DNA of 64,000 nt from Zeugodacus cucurbitae. Lineage: Eukaryota > Arthropoda > Insecta > Diptera > Tephritidae. Position numbers and translations under genes: made by a program. The stretch lies in NCBI RefSeq assembly GCF_028554725.1, contig NC_071668.1, positions 43,166,501 through 43,230,500 on the forward strand, in the 5' to 3' direction. Positions within the stretch are counted from its first letter, which is position 1; every line of letters begins with the position of its first letter. Positions 21,787 through 32,844 of the stretch are shown here, piece after piece. Under the pieces are notes generated by a model. It had not been told where the DNA came from and did not search any database. It was given only the letters and a program-made list of their open reading frames with translations.

Positions 21787-23282
21787 TTTTTACTTAAAAA
21801 AGTTTGCAACATTTGGTTTTGGGCTTTGATTACCTCTTGAATCATATTTTGCATTGTTGACATAAATTGTGCCATACATTGGGTAAGGTTTAAAATCATT
21901 GTTTCAATGCTTCCATTTGGTTGATTTTGGGGCAATTGCATTTGTGTTGTGTTGCCTTTTACCACGTTTGCATAGCTCCCTTGTGCAGCATTATTTTTAA
22001 GAATACATTGTTTTGAAATATGGACAGGGTTTTCAATAATTTCGTTGGAAGGAATATTTATCATTTGATTACGGCGTGATTGAATTCCAACAGTCAATTT
22101 AGTTTTTAAGTCTTTGTATACCGGGCAACCCCTATAGTTTGCAGTGTGATTTCCACCACAATTACTACATTTTTTATTTAAATCCTCTTTTTTAAGAGTA
22201 CATTTTGATGTAGGATGCAGATCACCACACACCACACAGACACTGCGTAGAGTGCAATATGCTTTCGTGTGCCCATACTCTTGGCAGTTGGTGCATTGGA
22301 CCGGACCATTTCTTTTATGTGGTTCCTCGACGGTGATTCTGCGATGGAGCAAATATTTTAACTTGTAAATTGGATGTGTTTCATTTTTCTTTAGTTGTTC
22401 ATTATTTGGCATCAATTCTATTTTGAACATTGGCTGAGGTACTTTGTTTCTGTTAAATATATTTACTACTGATTTAATACTAAAACCACCTTCTTCAAGA
22501 GCTTCTTTAACGTCGTTAGAGTCTACCGACGACTCTATACCTTTTATGACTACCACTAGACCTTTAGAGCTCTTCAATTGGTACGAGTAGTAATTCTTGT
22601 TATTATTTGATAAGAATTTCACTACATCCATGAAACTTTTTTCAGTGTACGTTTGTATTTTCGTTTCATCTATGTTACCTTTTTTTAAAGGCACTATATG
22701 AAAATTTTTCGTGCCTATTAAATTGCTCAATTTGGAGACAAGCGCATTTGAGCTACGCTCACGCAAGTAGATTGGAGGAGGTTTGGCATTCACTGCTGCA
22801 GTAGTACCCTTCGCATCGTCGTTAGGTTCTTTACTCAGTAAGGCAAATCGATTGCCAATTAAAATGTTTGGCTTTTTACCATTTGGCGTGCCTGCTTGAA
22901 ATTTTTTGTTATTGACCGCTGATTTAATTGGACTAGATTTCCTTTTTGTGTTTATGTAGCCTTCAATACCAGCCTGAACAGATGGTCCTTTCTTGCATTG
23001 TACATTCTCACCTTCTTTTTTGTTTTCCTTCGTTAACCGAGTGCTTGTTGGTACCTGCATACTTGTCGCTATCAGCGCATTTGTTGTTGCGCGATTGCTG
23101 TTTACTTCTGCTTCTGCCGACTGCGTCCTTTGCATCGATTCCAATTCAGCTGATCGCTGCGATGACTCATCACCGCCGTTGCTTTTTTTGTTGGCAGGAG
23201 TTGTTTTTGTTGGTTCCACAAAACTGAAGTAGGCATTTAAGGAATGCCTACGGCTTTGCTGGTGAGGCTGCGCAGCACTCAT
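21783..23282 (-). CDS. Jockey ORF1 (gag-like nucleic-acid binding protein)
   Basis: The frame is open for 499 residues from the ATG at 23282 (MSAAQPHQQ). A longer frame starting at 23306 only reads into flanking RTE sequence. The N-terminal half is low-complexity and Ser/Thr/Asn-rich. A central RNA-recognition-like region precedes three zinc knuckles (residues about 330-385): CTNCQEYGHTKAYC, CVVCGDLHPTSKC and CSNCGGNHTANYRGC. The C terminus is Gln/Met-rich (FMSTMQNMIQE), with a heptad-like pattern. ORF1 proteins of Jockey elements bind the element RNA and form the particle that ORF2 joins. The frame appears intact, but without a 5' UTR the element may have no promoter of its own. Confidence 0.9.
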   Translation of the reverse strand: MSAAQPHQQSRRHSLNAYFSFVEPTKTTPANKKSNGGDESSQRSAELESMQRTQSAEAEVNSNRATTNALIATSMQVPTSTRLTKENKKEGENVQCKKGPSVQAGIEGYINTKRKSSPIKSAVNNKKFQAGTPNGKKPNILIGNRFALLSKEPNDDAKGTTAAVNAKPPPIYLRERSSNALVSKLSNLIGTKNFHIVPLKKGNIDETKIQTYTEKSFMDVVKFLSNNNKNYYSYQLKSSKGLVVVIKGIESSVDSNDVKEALEEGGFSIKSVVNIFNRNKVPQPMFKIELMPNNEQLKKNETHPIYKLKYLLHRRITVEEPHKRNGPVQCTNCQEYGHTKAYCTLRSVCVVCGDLHPTSKCTLKKEDLNKKCSNCGGNHTANYRGCPVYKDLKTKLTVGIQSRRNQMINIPSNEIIENPVHISKQCILKNNAAQGSYANVVKGNTTQMQLPQNQPNGSIETMILNLTQCMAQFMSTMQNMIQEVIKAQNQMLQTFLSKK

Positions 23283-23284
23283 TA

Positions 23285-23892
23285 TTGAAGTTGTAGATAA
23301 TTTCATTTATCTGGGAACCAGCATTAACAACACCAACAATGTCAGCCTTGAAATCCAACGCAGAATCACTCTTGCCAACAGGTGCTACTTTGGACTGAGT
23401 AGGCAATTGAAAAGTAAAGTCCTCTCTCGACGAACCAAAATCAAATTCTATAAGTCGCTCATTATTCCCGTCCTGATGTATGGCGCTGAAGCGTGGACGA
23501 TGACAACATCCGATGAGACGACTCTTGGGGTTTTCGAGAGAAAGGTTTTGCGCAAGATTTATGGTCCTCTGAACATTGGCAACGGCGAATACCGCAGACG
23601 ATGGAACGATGAGCTGTACGATTTATACGACGACATTGACATAGTTCAGCGAATAAAAAGACAGCGGCTACGCTGGCTAGGTCATGTTGTACGGATGGAA
23701 GAAAACACTCCAGCTCTGAAAGTATTCGATGCAGTACCCGCTGGAGGAAGCCGCGGAAGAGGACGACCTCCACTCCGGTGGAAAGACCAAGTGCAAAGTG
23801 GCCTGGCTTCACTTGGTGTTTCCAGTTGGCGCCAAAAAGCAAAAAGGAGGAATGAGTGGCGCGTTCTGGTGGATTCGGCTATAATCGCTTAA
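23285..23892 (+). pseudogene. RTE polyprotein C-terminal part after Jockey insertion
   Basis: This continues the RTE frame after the repeated TTGAAG. It reads VVDNFIYLGTSINN-like sequence, then an open block at 23407-23892 with KIKFYKSLIIPVLMYGAEAW, the R-R-R-W-N-D-E-L-Y segment and RQRLRWLGHVVRMEE. It ends with RNEWRVLVDSAIIA and a stop. The W-L-G-H-V-x-R-M block is the conserved region after the thumb in this RTE group. It is nearly identical to 49520-50126, so the two copies are of similar recent age. Confidence 0.9.
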
Positions 23893-23907
23893 AGCGGTTC
23901 CTACTCC

Positions 23908-23942
23908 AAATATATATATATATATATATATATGTACATACA
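23908..23942. repeat. (TA)n microsatellite at RTE 3' end
   Basis: AAATATATATA... to TATGTACATA. This is the simple-sequence tail of the RTE element; a matching tail ends the copy at 50157. Confidence 0.85.
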
Positions 23943-23946
23943 TATA

Positions 23947-25157
23947 CAGTAATAGACATTTGATTAAAAGCACTTTCTTTTTTGTTATTATATTTAAAAT
24001 TTCAATCTATTGTTTATATTTTTTTGCAATAGCACTCAGAACTAATTTAGAAATCATTTTAAAAATTATTTTTAGTTAATTTACAAAAAATTTTTACTCA
24101 AAATATATTTTTTTTTTTTGAAAATAGCACATTTGACTAAACGCATTTGAGTTTCTGTAAAAAATGACAAAGGAAACTTATTTTTCTGGTGAATATTCAA
24201 TAGTTAATTAATTAATTACACTTTTTTGGATGTTTTGATCAATGGGGTCAATTTCCGTTCAACAAGTTCCTTAAATGCAATTTGTGTATACTTTTATAGA
24301 CAGTATCTCCCATAAATTTTCAATGGGATTACAATCTCAACAACATGCAGGACAGTCCAAACAATGTATTTCTTTGTCTTGAAACCACTGTTTCGCTTTT
24401 TTCGACACATGTATGACAACATTGTCTTGCCTAAAAATGTACTCTTTAGCATAAATGTAATTAACACATTATCCAGCAACTCTGTATCCTTCTTTGAGTT
24501 CATTTTTCTAGTAATAAAGTACGGCGACAGCTTATGATTGTACGCAAAGGGACCTCATACCATCACAAAACCCCCTCCAAAATTTCGCATCGTTCTTTGG
24601 ACATGTATTTGCCGGTAACCTTCCAAGAGAAGGTGAAATCATCAGAAGTATCAAAATTGAATTTCTTCTCGTCTGAAAATATGACGTATTCCCACTCTGC
24701 ATATACTTTTGAGCAAACGCCGAACTCGTCTCTGTGTGGAACTTCGCCACTATTCGATGCTCGATCGTTTTTTTTTCATTTCATGCCTACAGTTTCTCTC
24801 AAAGCAAGCGTCAGGAGTCGTTTGATCACAGAAAGACATATTTTATTGTGTATTTGTGCACATGTCCACCAATTTTTGGTGGGTTCGTTACGATTTCGGC
24901 CTTTAGCACGCAAGCTTGGATTTTTGATACCTTGTGGCATGGGTCTCTTACTAAAATTTTTGCGCTTTTTTAATAAATTTCGAACAACGGTATCAGATTT
25001 CCCAATTTTGAATTAAACTAGAAAACTAGAATTTTTTCCATCAATTATCCAAATATCCAATTTAAGTTGTAAATTGTTATTACTTACTCGTACAATTAAA
25101 AAATTATAACAAAAATTGCAAAAAGTTGGTATTTTCTTTAAACAAATGCCTCTTTGC
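23947..25157 (-). mobile_element. Tc1-like transposon relic
   Basis: The left end (CAGTAATAGACATTTGATTA, preceded by TA) has a decayed partner near 25133-25157 (CTTTAAACAAATGCCTCTTTGC). On the minus strand, 24500-24290 encodes DNVVIHVSKKAKQWFQDKE followed by LDCPACC and DCNPIENLWEIL. These are the second Asp region and the P-N-P-I-E-N-W block of Tc1 DDE transposases. Frames are broken throughout, including a stop within the C-C-x-C-N-P block. The plus-strand frame at 24534-25016 is its shadow. Confidence 0.75.
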
Positions 25158-25324
25158 TTTGTGACTTTTCACCTTTATAAAGGCGCCACTAAGTCTAGAC
25201 GAGATCAACGAGTGTACCGTTAGAACTACAACAGACTGTAATCACTTAGAAAATCTTCGCTTACATTTCTTAGTTGTACATTACTTATAACAGGAAAAAT
25301 TTCAAAAATTATAAGTACGTTTAA

Positions 25325-25765
25325 TACCCGAGACACACTGGTAAAAATACCATGATGAAAGTATTATGGAATTGTGTTTACTACGTACATTGACACACAT
25401 CGATTTGTAGTAAACCCAAATACTAGTATTATGAGAAATTAAGATTTATTATTGCAAAATAAGACAAAAACACGTATACTCTCCACAAAACACAGAAGTC
25501 GTTAAATTATATATCCGAATCGTGTAACAGAACAAAGACAACATGGCCTTGGCGTTTTTGAAAAAAAAAAAATTTTTGAAAAATTTCTTCTTTTCCTTTA
25601 TAATTATTTATTTTTGAAAAGTCATTTTGACAAAATATTTTGAAAAGCTTTTGTATATAAGCTCTCTCCTAGGTTTCAAACTTATTTTTAGCTGTGTTCA
25701 GTGAAATACCATAAAAAATGCTGATATTTTTACCAGCAAAATACTACATTTTGTGTCCCGGCTAT
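25325..25765. repeat. Inverted-repeat unit with CCGAGACACA ends
   Basis: The left side reads ACCCGAGACACACTGGTAAA. The right side, complemented, reads CCGGGACACAAAATG and, 18 bases later, CTGGTAAAAATATCA, so the terminal blocks correspond with a small insertion. Inside, GTTTACTAC (25376) and GTAGTAAAC (25407) form a 9-bp hairpin. The sequence shares ATACCCGAGACA and CCAAATACTAG with the 78-bp tandem array at 26117. No coding sequence; superfamily unknown. Confidence 0.45.
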
Positions 25766-26116
25766 AAAAGATAGCATATTATATCGAAATATTTGAGAAA
25801 AAGCTTGGTAGATACCTCGAGGCACTTAAGCGGGATTAATTTAAGTGCCTTTCCCGTTTAAGTGTCTCCAAAATCTTGCATGTTAAGAAGAGGCACTAAA
25901 GGGGGGATTGCTGTATATCTTATCCTATTGTAACTGTAAATAGTTACTAGCTTGGCTAAATATTAAACCACGAAAATTTTCGATTATATATGCATGGGTG
26001 GTCTTAAAATTTAAAGTCTTAAAATTATGGTAATGTTCTTTGGCAATATTTGGGACAAATAACGTTTTTGGGCAGCTTTTTTGTAATTCGAATTTTAAAA
26101 GCCTTTTCCAGAAAGT
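25766..26116. other. Unassigned AT-rich DNA
   Basis: A GGCACTTAAG / CACTTAAAGG motif recurs at 25822-25900. No gene or element is recognised. Confidence 0.35.
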
Positions 26117-26353
26117 AATACCCGAGACAAACATGTAGTAACAATACTATTGTTCGTACGAATACCAGATGTGTGTCACCAAATACTAGCACTTTATACC
26201 CGAGACACACATGTAGTAACAATACTATTGTTCGTACGAATACCAGATGTGTGTCACCAAATACTAGCACTTTATACCCGAGACACATATGTAGTAACAA
26301 TACTATTGTTCGTACAAATACCGGATGTGTGTCACCAAATTCTAGCACTTTAC
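26117..26353. repeat. Tandem array, three copies of a 78-bp hairpin unit
   Basis: CCCGAGACA recurs at 26121, 26199 and 26277, an exact 78-base spacing. Units 1 and 2 are almost identical; unit 3 has a few changes. Each unit contains GACACACAT and ATGTGTGTC as inverted arms around AACAATACTATTGTT and the perfect palindrome TTCGTACGAA. The open frames here on both strands (26025-26375 minus, 26150-26497 plus) exist because 78 is a multiple of three. I do not consider them genes. Confidence 0.9.
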
Positions 26354-26434
26354 CATGTGAGCAAAAAAAAAACAAAAAAGTTTATATATTCTTTCTGTCA
26401 AAAAGACAAAAGTTATTCACAAACATTTTTAGAA

Positions 26435-27756
26435 ACAAGTAAAGAAGGGCTAAGTTCGGGTGTAACCGAACATTTTATACTCTCGCAATTTATTTAATAC
26501 ATGTTATTAATATGTTACAAACAATTTGACTCACATATTCGGCATATATATGGTATAAAATCCATTGAAAGTTGGAAATATGGGAGTTAGGTGAAGTTAT
26601 GACCCGATTTCACGTATTTTAGGCACGGAGTCATATTATTAAAAGAAAGATATTCCCTCCGAATTTCTTAAAAATATCTGAGGGACTTACCTATATTTTC
26701 GGTAAAACAAAATAGAAGCTCAGAGGTCCTCATGTTCGATATATGGGGCTTTGAAAATTTATGGTCCGATTTCGACGATTTTTAGAAGGGCGATGCCACA
26801 CTATAAATGTAGTATTTGTGCAAAGTTCTGTTCCGATATCTTCACTAGTGCTTACTTTATATATTGTAAAGTAAACGATTCAGATCGTCTTCAAAGTTCT
26901 GGTATATAGGAAGTAGGCGTGGTTTTGAACCGATTTTGCCTATTTTCACAACATATCATTTCGATGTAAGGAAACTATTACAAACCAAGTTTCATTGCAA
27001 TCCGTCGAGTAGTTCCTGAGATATGGTTTTTGACCCATAAGTGGGCGACGCCACTCCCATTTTCAATTTTGTAAAAAAATCTGAGTGCAGATGGAAGTGC
27101 CCTTTCTTATGTGAAATTTAGTGTATCTGACGTTTTTCGTTAGTGAGTTAACCCACTTTTAATAATTTTCAACCTAACCTTTGTATGGGAGGTGGGCGTG
27201 GTTATTATCCGATTTCTTTAATTTTTGGTCTGTATAAGAAAATGGGTAAAAGAAACGACTGCAGAAGATTTGGTTTATATAGCTTTATTGGTTTGCGAGT
27301 TATATACAAAAAACCTAGTTGGGGGCGGGGTCACGCCCACTTTTAAAAAAAGTTACATCCAAATGTGCCCCTCTCTAATGCGATCCTATGTTTCAAATTT
27401 TATTTTCATAACTTTATTTATGGCTTAGTTATGACCCTATATAGGTTTTCGGGTTTCGTCATTTTGTGGGCGTGGCAGTGGACCGCTTTAGCCCATTTTC
27501 GAAGGCAACCTCCTCAGGGTGACAAGAAATATGTGTTCCAAGTTTCATTAAGATATCTTAATTTTTACTCAAGTTATCGCTTGCACGGACAGACAGACGG
27601 ACGGACAGACATCCGGATTTCAAATCCACTCGTCATCCTGATCATTTATATATACATATATAACCCCATATCTAACTCTTTTATTTCTTGGTGACACAAA
27701 CAACCGTTATGTGAACAAAATTATAATACTCTGTGCAACATGTTGCGAGAGTATAA
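26435..27756 (+). mobile_element. DINE-like repeat, copy 4 (near complete, 1.3 kb)
   Basis: Both ends are present: AACAAGTAAAGAAGGGCTAA with the GTTCGGGTGTAACCGAAC hairpin and TTATACTCTCGCAA at the start, and GCAACATGTTGCGAGAG then TATAA at the end. The internal GGACAGACAGACGG stretch lies near 27590-27612. No coding capacity. Confidence 0.9.
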
Positions 27757-28078
27757 AAAGGAAATAATTTGTTTGAATATTCCGCACTTTAGAAAAGTTT
27801 CAAATATTATTTATAAACCAAAAACTAAAAAAATTGTTTCACAAACTCGCTAGTTTTTACAGAAAATGTCGCAAAATTTTAACTTTAAGTTTCGAAAATA
27901 TGTTCAATTATAAAAACGTGTTTTGATTCGAAAAATTTTGAAACTATTTCACAGTTTAATTATCAAATTTAACTATATTACTTCAGTCCCCTTTAAACGT
28001 ATTTTTAAAAATTTCTTACAGTTTTTCGTTATCCTATATTAGGTATTAGCGTGCAACGGGACAGCGCAAACGATCCTT
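27757..28078. other. Unassigned AT-rich DNA
   Basis: Nothing recognised. Confidence 0.35.
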
Positions 28079-28230
28079 ATTCAGGATTCTATGGTACTTC
28101 TTGACTTCGACAGCTTCTGGATTCTATGATCCTTTTAGTAAAACAACTTTTGGATACTATGATCCCTTTTTTTCCAGCTTCTGGATTCTATGATCCTTTT
28201 CTATAGAGCAGCTTCTCAAGATACTATGCA
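28079..28230. repeat. Imperfect tandem repeat, about 33-bp unit
   Basis: CAGCTTCTGGATTCTATGAT or a variant starts at 28111, 28144, 28175 and 28209, with a partial earlier unit at 28082. Units are separated by T-rich linkers of varying length. Confidence 0.8.
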
Positions 28231-30194
28231 GCAACTTGGGTGCAAATTATATTTTTATGTTTATTCGATAATAAATGGAATAATTTTTATTATTAAAATT
28301 TCACTTTTATTATAACTTTTTATTTAATTATTAATTACAATAATTATAACTAATTATGTTGATCACTATGAGGATATGAATCCCCTCGTTGATGCCCACT
28401 TTGAGAATGATCGATGATCGCTTGTTGTATTCAATATGTCGCAAAAGTGATCTCCAACATAACCCAGCATACGATAATGGGGATCAAAATGGATTATTCA
28501 TCGATGACACGTTAACTTATATACAATATAGATAATTAGAAAAAGTGTATTTTGTAGTAATTTAACCTTTTCCTACACCAAAAATGATTTTTCCCGCTGA
28601 TCGAATGGACTTAGTTAAATGTGCGACTTCAAAATTAAAAATTAGACGCTTTTCCATCTTCTGATTAATTTAACTATTAAAGTTTGATCAATCAAACTCC
28701 CTGAAAATATTACGATGCAAAAAAGGAGAATATTGGTAATATGACAACCATCTCTATTCGGTCATTTTAGTTACCAGTAACTTTCTTACGGCATACTGTT
28801 TTAATAGCAAAAACTTTATTACGATTTTTTTATGTAAAGATCGAAAGCTCCTGTTTTATTGAGTTCAAATTAAGAACTGAACTATCAAAGAACACTAATG
28901 TTTTAATAATGGCTATGCTTTACAGAAGCTCTATCGCAGCGAAGCAAGGTGTCTGTACTTAGTTGTTTTTAGTTTCCATTTTCTAAATTTAAGGCACTTG
29001 AACATCAAAAATTATTTCGTCCGTGTTGAGTATTGGATTGCGATGTTCATTAAGCGTTACATTGTTTAACTAAATGCGCCACAATTTTCAAAAACGAACG
29101 TCAGGAATGAACCAAAAAGTCGAAACAGTAGGCTCACATATGGATCGGGAACTTTGACACTGAGCGAGACCAACCGCCTATATTTACGAAAAATATTCCT
29201 TTCTCACAAGATGTTTTACCCATATTGTTGCACATTAAAGCGCTCATCGGTCCTCACATTCCGCAATCTATTTTACGTTAATTGCATGAATTTCCATTAG
29301 CAGGCCAGGTGTCATGTTAAAAATATTGTAGTTCGAATAAAGATCTACTTTGTGCACTATAGAGTACTTTCTATTGCGACCCCAGTACAAACTTTGCAGA
29401 GAACTCCACATTAGATTTTCTTCTCCCTCACCTCTTCACTTACAACATTTAACTTCACATCAGTACGGGTCTCTTTACTGTGCTGCTTGGAAGTTTTCAC
29501 TACGTCGCGGAAACTTTCTCATGGCGTTGAAATAAATTTATTTTTACATACAAACATAACTAACCAGCACTAACATGCTGCAAGACGCATCTCTTTAAAT
29601 GTACATAGTTGATTCTCTTGTCTTGTTGCATTTTGTGATATCTGGCAGGTGAAAGATCTGAGCCCACGCCTCAATTCTTCTCGAATGGATGGATAGGATG
29701 AGAATAAAAATGCAATGAACTAACAAGCTCTTATCTACATTTGTGCGTGTGCTTGAATAATTTAAAGAGTGTTTATGCATCTACAACGGCAACTTGTAAC
29801 TCGATGTTTTGGTAAACATATTGAGAAATACATATGTACTTAAGACATAGGAAAAATAAAAAAGGTGGCTGTGTTTACCAATGCAGTTTTATTTAAATCC
29901 CGTGAAAAAGAGCTTAGTTCATTTTCTACTCGAGCAATTTTCAAGGCTTAAAGGCCAGGGAATATTCTCAGGATTTGGTAACATTTTTTATCAAAAATTG
30001 TTGTTTAAATATTCAGTATTCGTTCCGAAAGCGTGAATGGATTAACATATATTTGGTTTTTAACATATACTACAGTCCACAGACTTACTTAGTCTCATTA
30101 CAAAGAGTCCAAGGTCGATTCCATCATTCTATTCATACTAATATTTTGGCTAGACGAAAACCTTAGCTGATTGTATATGTTTCCACGCAATTTT
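28231..30194. other. Unassigned DNA
   Basis: Frames are short and without motifs. No repeat matching other parts of the window was recognised. Confidence 0.35.
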
Positions 30195-30685
30195 AACGAA
30201 AATCACTACTAGAATAACGAAAATTATGGAGTATGGTGTAGTTGGTGGAACGATTTCACGTACTTTGCAAAAATATGTCAGAGATTTACCGAAATTTTCG
30301 ATAAAATATCAGCCATAAGCACTGAGGTCCACAACGGTAAGTGAGATCTTGAAAAGTAACGGTATGAATTCGACCATTTTAAGAAGAGCAAAGCTATATA
30401 TTAGTGGTTCCATTTATGCCAAGTTTTTTCTTATTGGTACTTGACTTATAAATTGTAAAGAGAAAACATCTTTCACCGATTTAGATGCAGCCCGTCCTGG
30501 ACCCCGTTATTGTGAAAAAAACCTATCTGACTTCTTTCCTATAGATATCCCAGAACTCAATTTGTCTTTTCGTCCTGATAATTTTCTTTTATATAACTGC
30601 ACATCGATTTCGATTCGATTAAGGTATAACGGTCAGCAAAACTAGTATACTCTGCTCATCATGTTGCAGGAATATGAAAACATAC
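30195..30685 (+). mobile_element. DINE-like repeat, copy 5 (highly decayed)
   Basis: Several blocks match the family in order: GATTTACCGAAATTTTCGAT, CACTGAGGTCC, the CCATTTTAAGAAGAGC block, AAATTGTAAAG, and the ending ATACTCTGCTCATCATGTTG then AGGAATAT. Divergence is far higher than in other copies, so this is an old insertion. Confidence 0.6.
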
Positions 30686-32842
30686 TGGGTTGTCAATCGG
30701 TTTTGAATCGAGGCGGTTTTTGAACCAGATACAGATCTTTCTGCGAGAGCGGTGCTGTTTCCCTCGTAAATAATATAATTCAAAACTTTTGTCTTCTGCT
30801 TGTTGAGAGAGCCCATGGTTTGCCGCTTGATATTAATAATAAAATAAATCCATGGGCTGCTAACAAACGACGGAAAAGAGACGAGCTTGCAACAGGAGCA
30901 CCGCAGAAAAAAAAACTAACGAAATCAGTACGATCTTTGTGAAGTCTCAGCTTTGTATTCTAAATTCTAAATAAATTTTATTAATTGATTTTAATTATAT
31001 TATTCATTACATTGCAACACTAAACTCTGCAGCTTCCCTCACATTTATATATTTGTTCCATGTTATTATTGATGATTTTGACTAGACTATTGTATAGGGT
31101 TCTATAATCTTTGAGGTGCTCGTTGAGTAAATGTTATACATATCCGTATCAAGCGTACATATGTAACTCTCCAACAAATAACAAACACAACTGGCAAACT
31201 TGGTAGAATCGAGAAAATATTTCTTAAGTGGTCAGTGCTCTCCCTATGGTCATATACGTATGATATGTAGGCTGCATCTCTATGTTTACGGAACAACTTA
31301 TGAAACATATCGTAAATAGAAGAAAAAGTCGACAGAAAGGATCACCAAACCATCGATAGCCAAACAAGCGATCAACTTAAAAAGTTGATTTTGCTTTAAT
31401 TTGAATTTGAAAAAATAAAGATTACCTATTTAATTTTTGGTTATATTTTTGAAACATTACCCTCAGCACATTTGGATTATAATTCTAATATCATTTTTTA
31501 GTACGATTAATTACAATGATCAATAATAATTTCTTTATCCTTCCTTAAAAACTCTATCTGATTATCGTCCCTATTTGTGCCGATTGCCCCATCATTTTAA
31601 ATAATAATAACTTTAAATTATTTACTTGTTGAGGCTATTCTGCATTCCTCAACATATTTTATAGATACAAATATGCATATGTGAGCGGAATGCGAAGAAG
31701 CGATGGTCATAAACGTCAAATGGCATTTGTACCGAATGGCCATGTCTTAAATGGCTGAATCCAGTGGATGAATGTCATGTTTGCATTTCTTGTTTCACTT
31801 AGTATATACATACATATACACACATTGCCATGCATAAAAACCGTTAACTAAACAAGAGTATGGCACATTATGTGGATTCGTATGTCCAAGATAAAAGTTA
31901 GAAAAGCCACAACAGTTACCCAAGTGCTTTGCCCATTGTAGATTGTTTGCTACCACCGCCCGTCACATTTCCTTTATATAGTATGTACTTTCATCGCCTG
32001 CTTCTCGATAGTCCGCATTGTCCTTTTTGTGGAGTGGAGTATTGTAATGTTCGTACATTCCTTGAGGCTTCGACTCGCCAATACAAATATATTTATTTAA
32101 GACGATGGTTTTGTATTTTTTTGTACTCGTCATTGTTGTTGCGGCGTGTCATGTCACGTCGGTCCCAACAACAATGCAACGTAACAAATAAAGTCCAGAA
32201 ACATATGTTGAGTCGATTTGTTATTCAATTCACAGCAACATCTCCTAAACGATTTCGATGTTTTGAGGTTTTCTCCCTTCGCCCCACACCAAACCATTAC
32301 AATATACAGTGTGTAGTACTTACAATGGATTGTGCAAAAAATGAAAAAACAGGTTGCTCGTACAAAAGCCCGAAAGGTATGCTTGGTAGCCATGTGGCTG
32401 ATACATAAATTAGATAAGATAGGACATTCGTCAAACTGCTTAAATTGCTACTTAAGTAGTCGGTCATACGGTTGTTGTTAGAGTGGAAATTCGATAGGAA
32501 AGAGGAGTATATTAATATACTTATATATAGGAAACGATTAGGGAATAATAGAAAATATCAAATGAAAATGTAAAACGCAAATTGTCAGGTACACATTTTA
32601 TAGTTCGAAAATAAATTGCTTGTGATAAAAACCGTCATAATATAATGTATTTTAAATGTTGGTGGGAAGGGAACCACTGGTAAATTCGGCATTACAATTT
32701 AAAGAAATTGTCACTAATAAAGTAATACATGGAGTTTTTTCCAATGTGAAACCTCTTTTCTAAAACTGTTCAGTTGCGTACATCTTTATAGACCATTTCT
32801 ATGTTCAATTCCTATATGTATGTACCTTTGTACTTATGAATA
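30686..32842. other. Unassigned DNA
   Basis: Mostly AT-rich. The part from 31900 to 32400 is less AT-rich, but the frame at 31929-32408 shows no domain. An AGCCCATGG / CCATGGGCT inverted pair occurs at 30809 and 30851. Confidence 0.35.
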
Positions 32843-32844
32843 TA

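Larger units (their letters stand above)
19058..23284 (-). mobile_element. Jockey-clade retrotransposon, near full length
   Basis: Read on the minus strand it has ORF1, an overlapping ORF2, a short 3' UTR and a poly-A tail (T-run at 19058-19072). TTGAAG(TT) flanks both ends (19052-19059 and 23285-23292), and the same sequence occurs once in the empty site of the RTE copy at 49520. The target duplication is therefore clear although short. The 5' end lies only two bases before the ORF1 start codon, so there is no 5' UTR. ORF1 is open; ORF2 has two frameshifts. Confidence 0.9.
16509..23930 (+). mobile_element. Full-length RTE-type retrotransposon, split by Jockey
   Basis: The element has a 5' leader, endonuclease, reverse transcriptase, C-terminal region and a 3' end in a (TA)n microsatellite, the usual type of tail for RTE elements. 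TATGTACAT occurs on both sides (16500-16508 and 23931-23939) and is a plausible target duplication, though the sequence is simple. Without the Jockey insertion (19058-23284) the element is about 3.2 kb. Its protein is disabled by deletions, frameshifts and a stop. Confidence 0.85.

Noticed and set aside
22946..23232. Plus-strand frames over Jockey ORF1
   Set aside because: Antisense shadows of a well-supported ORF1 with zinc knuckles.
26117..26353. CRISPR-like array
   Set aside because: Units are contiguous without unique spacers and the window is clearly from an animal genome.
26025..26497. Frames encoding a repeated protein across the 78-bp array
   Set aside because: The repeat length is a multiple of three, so any stop-free unit gives a periodic frame. 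No signal or domain supports a gene, and both strands behave the same.
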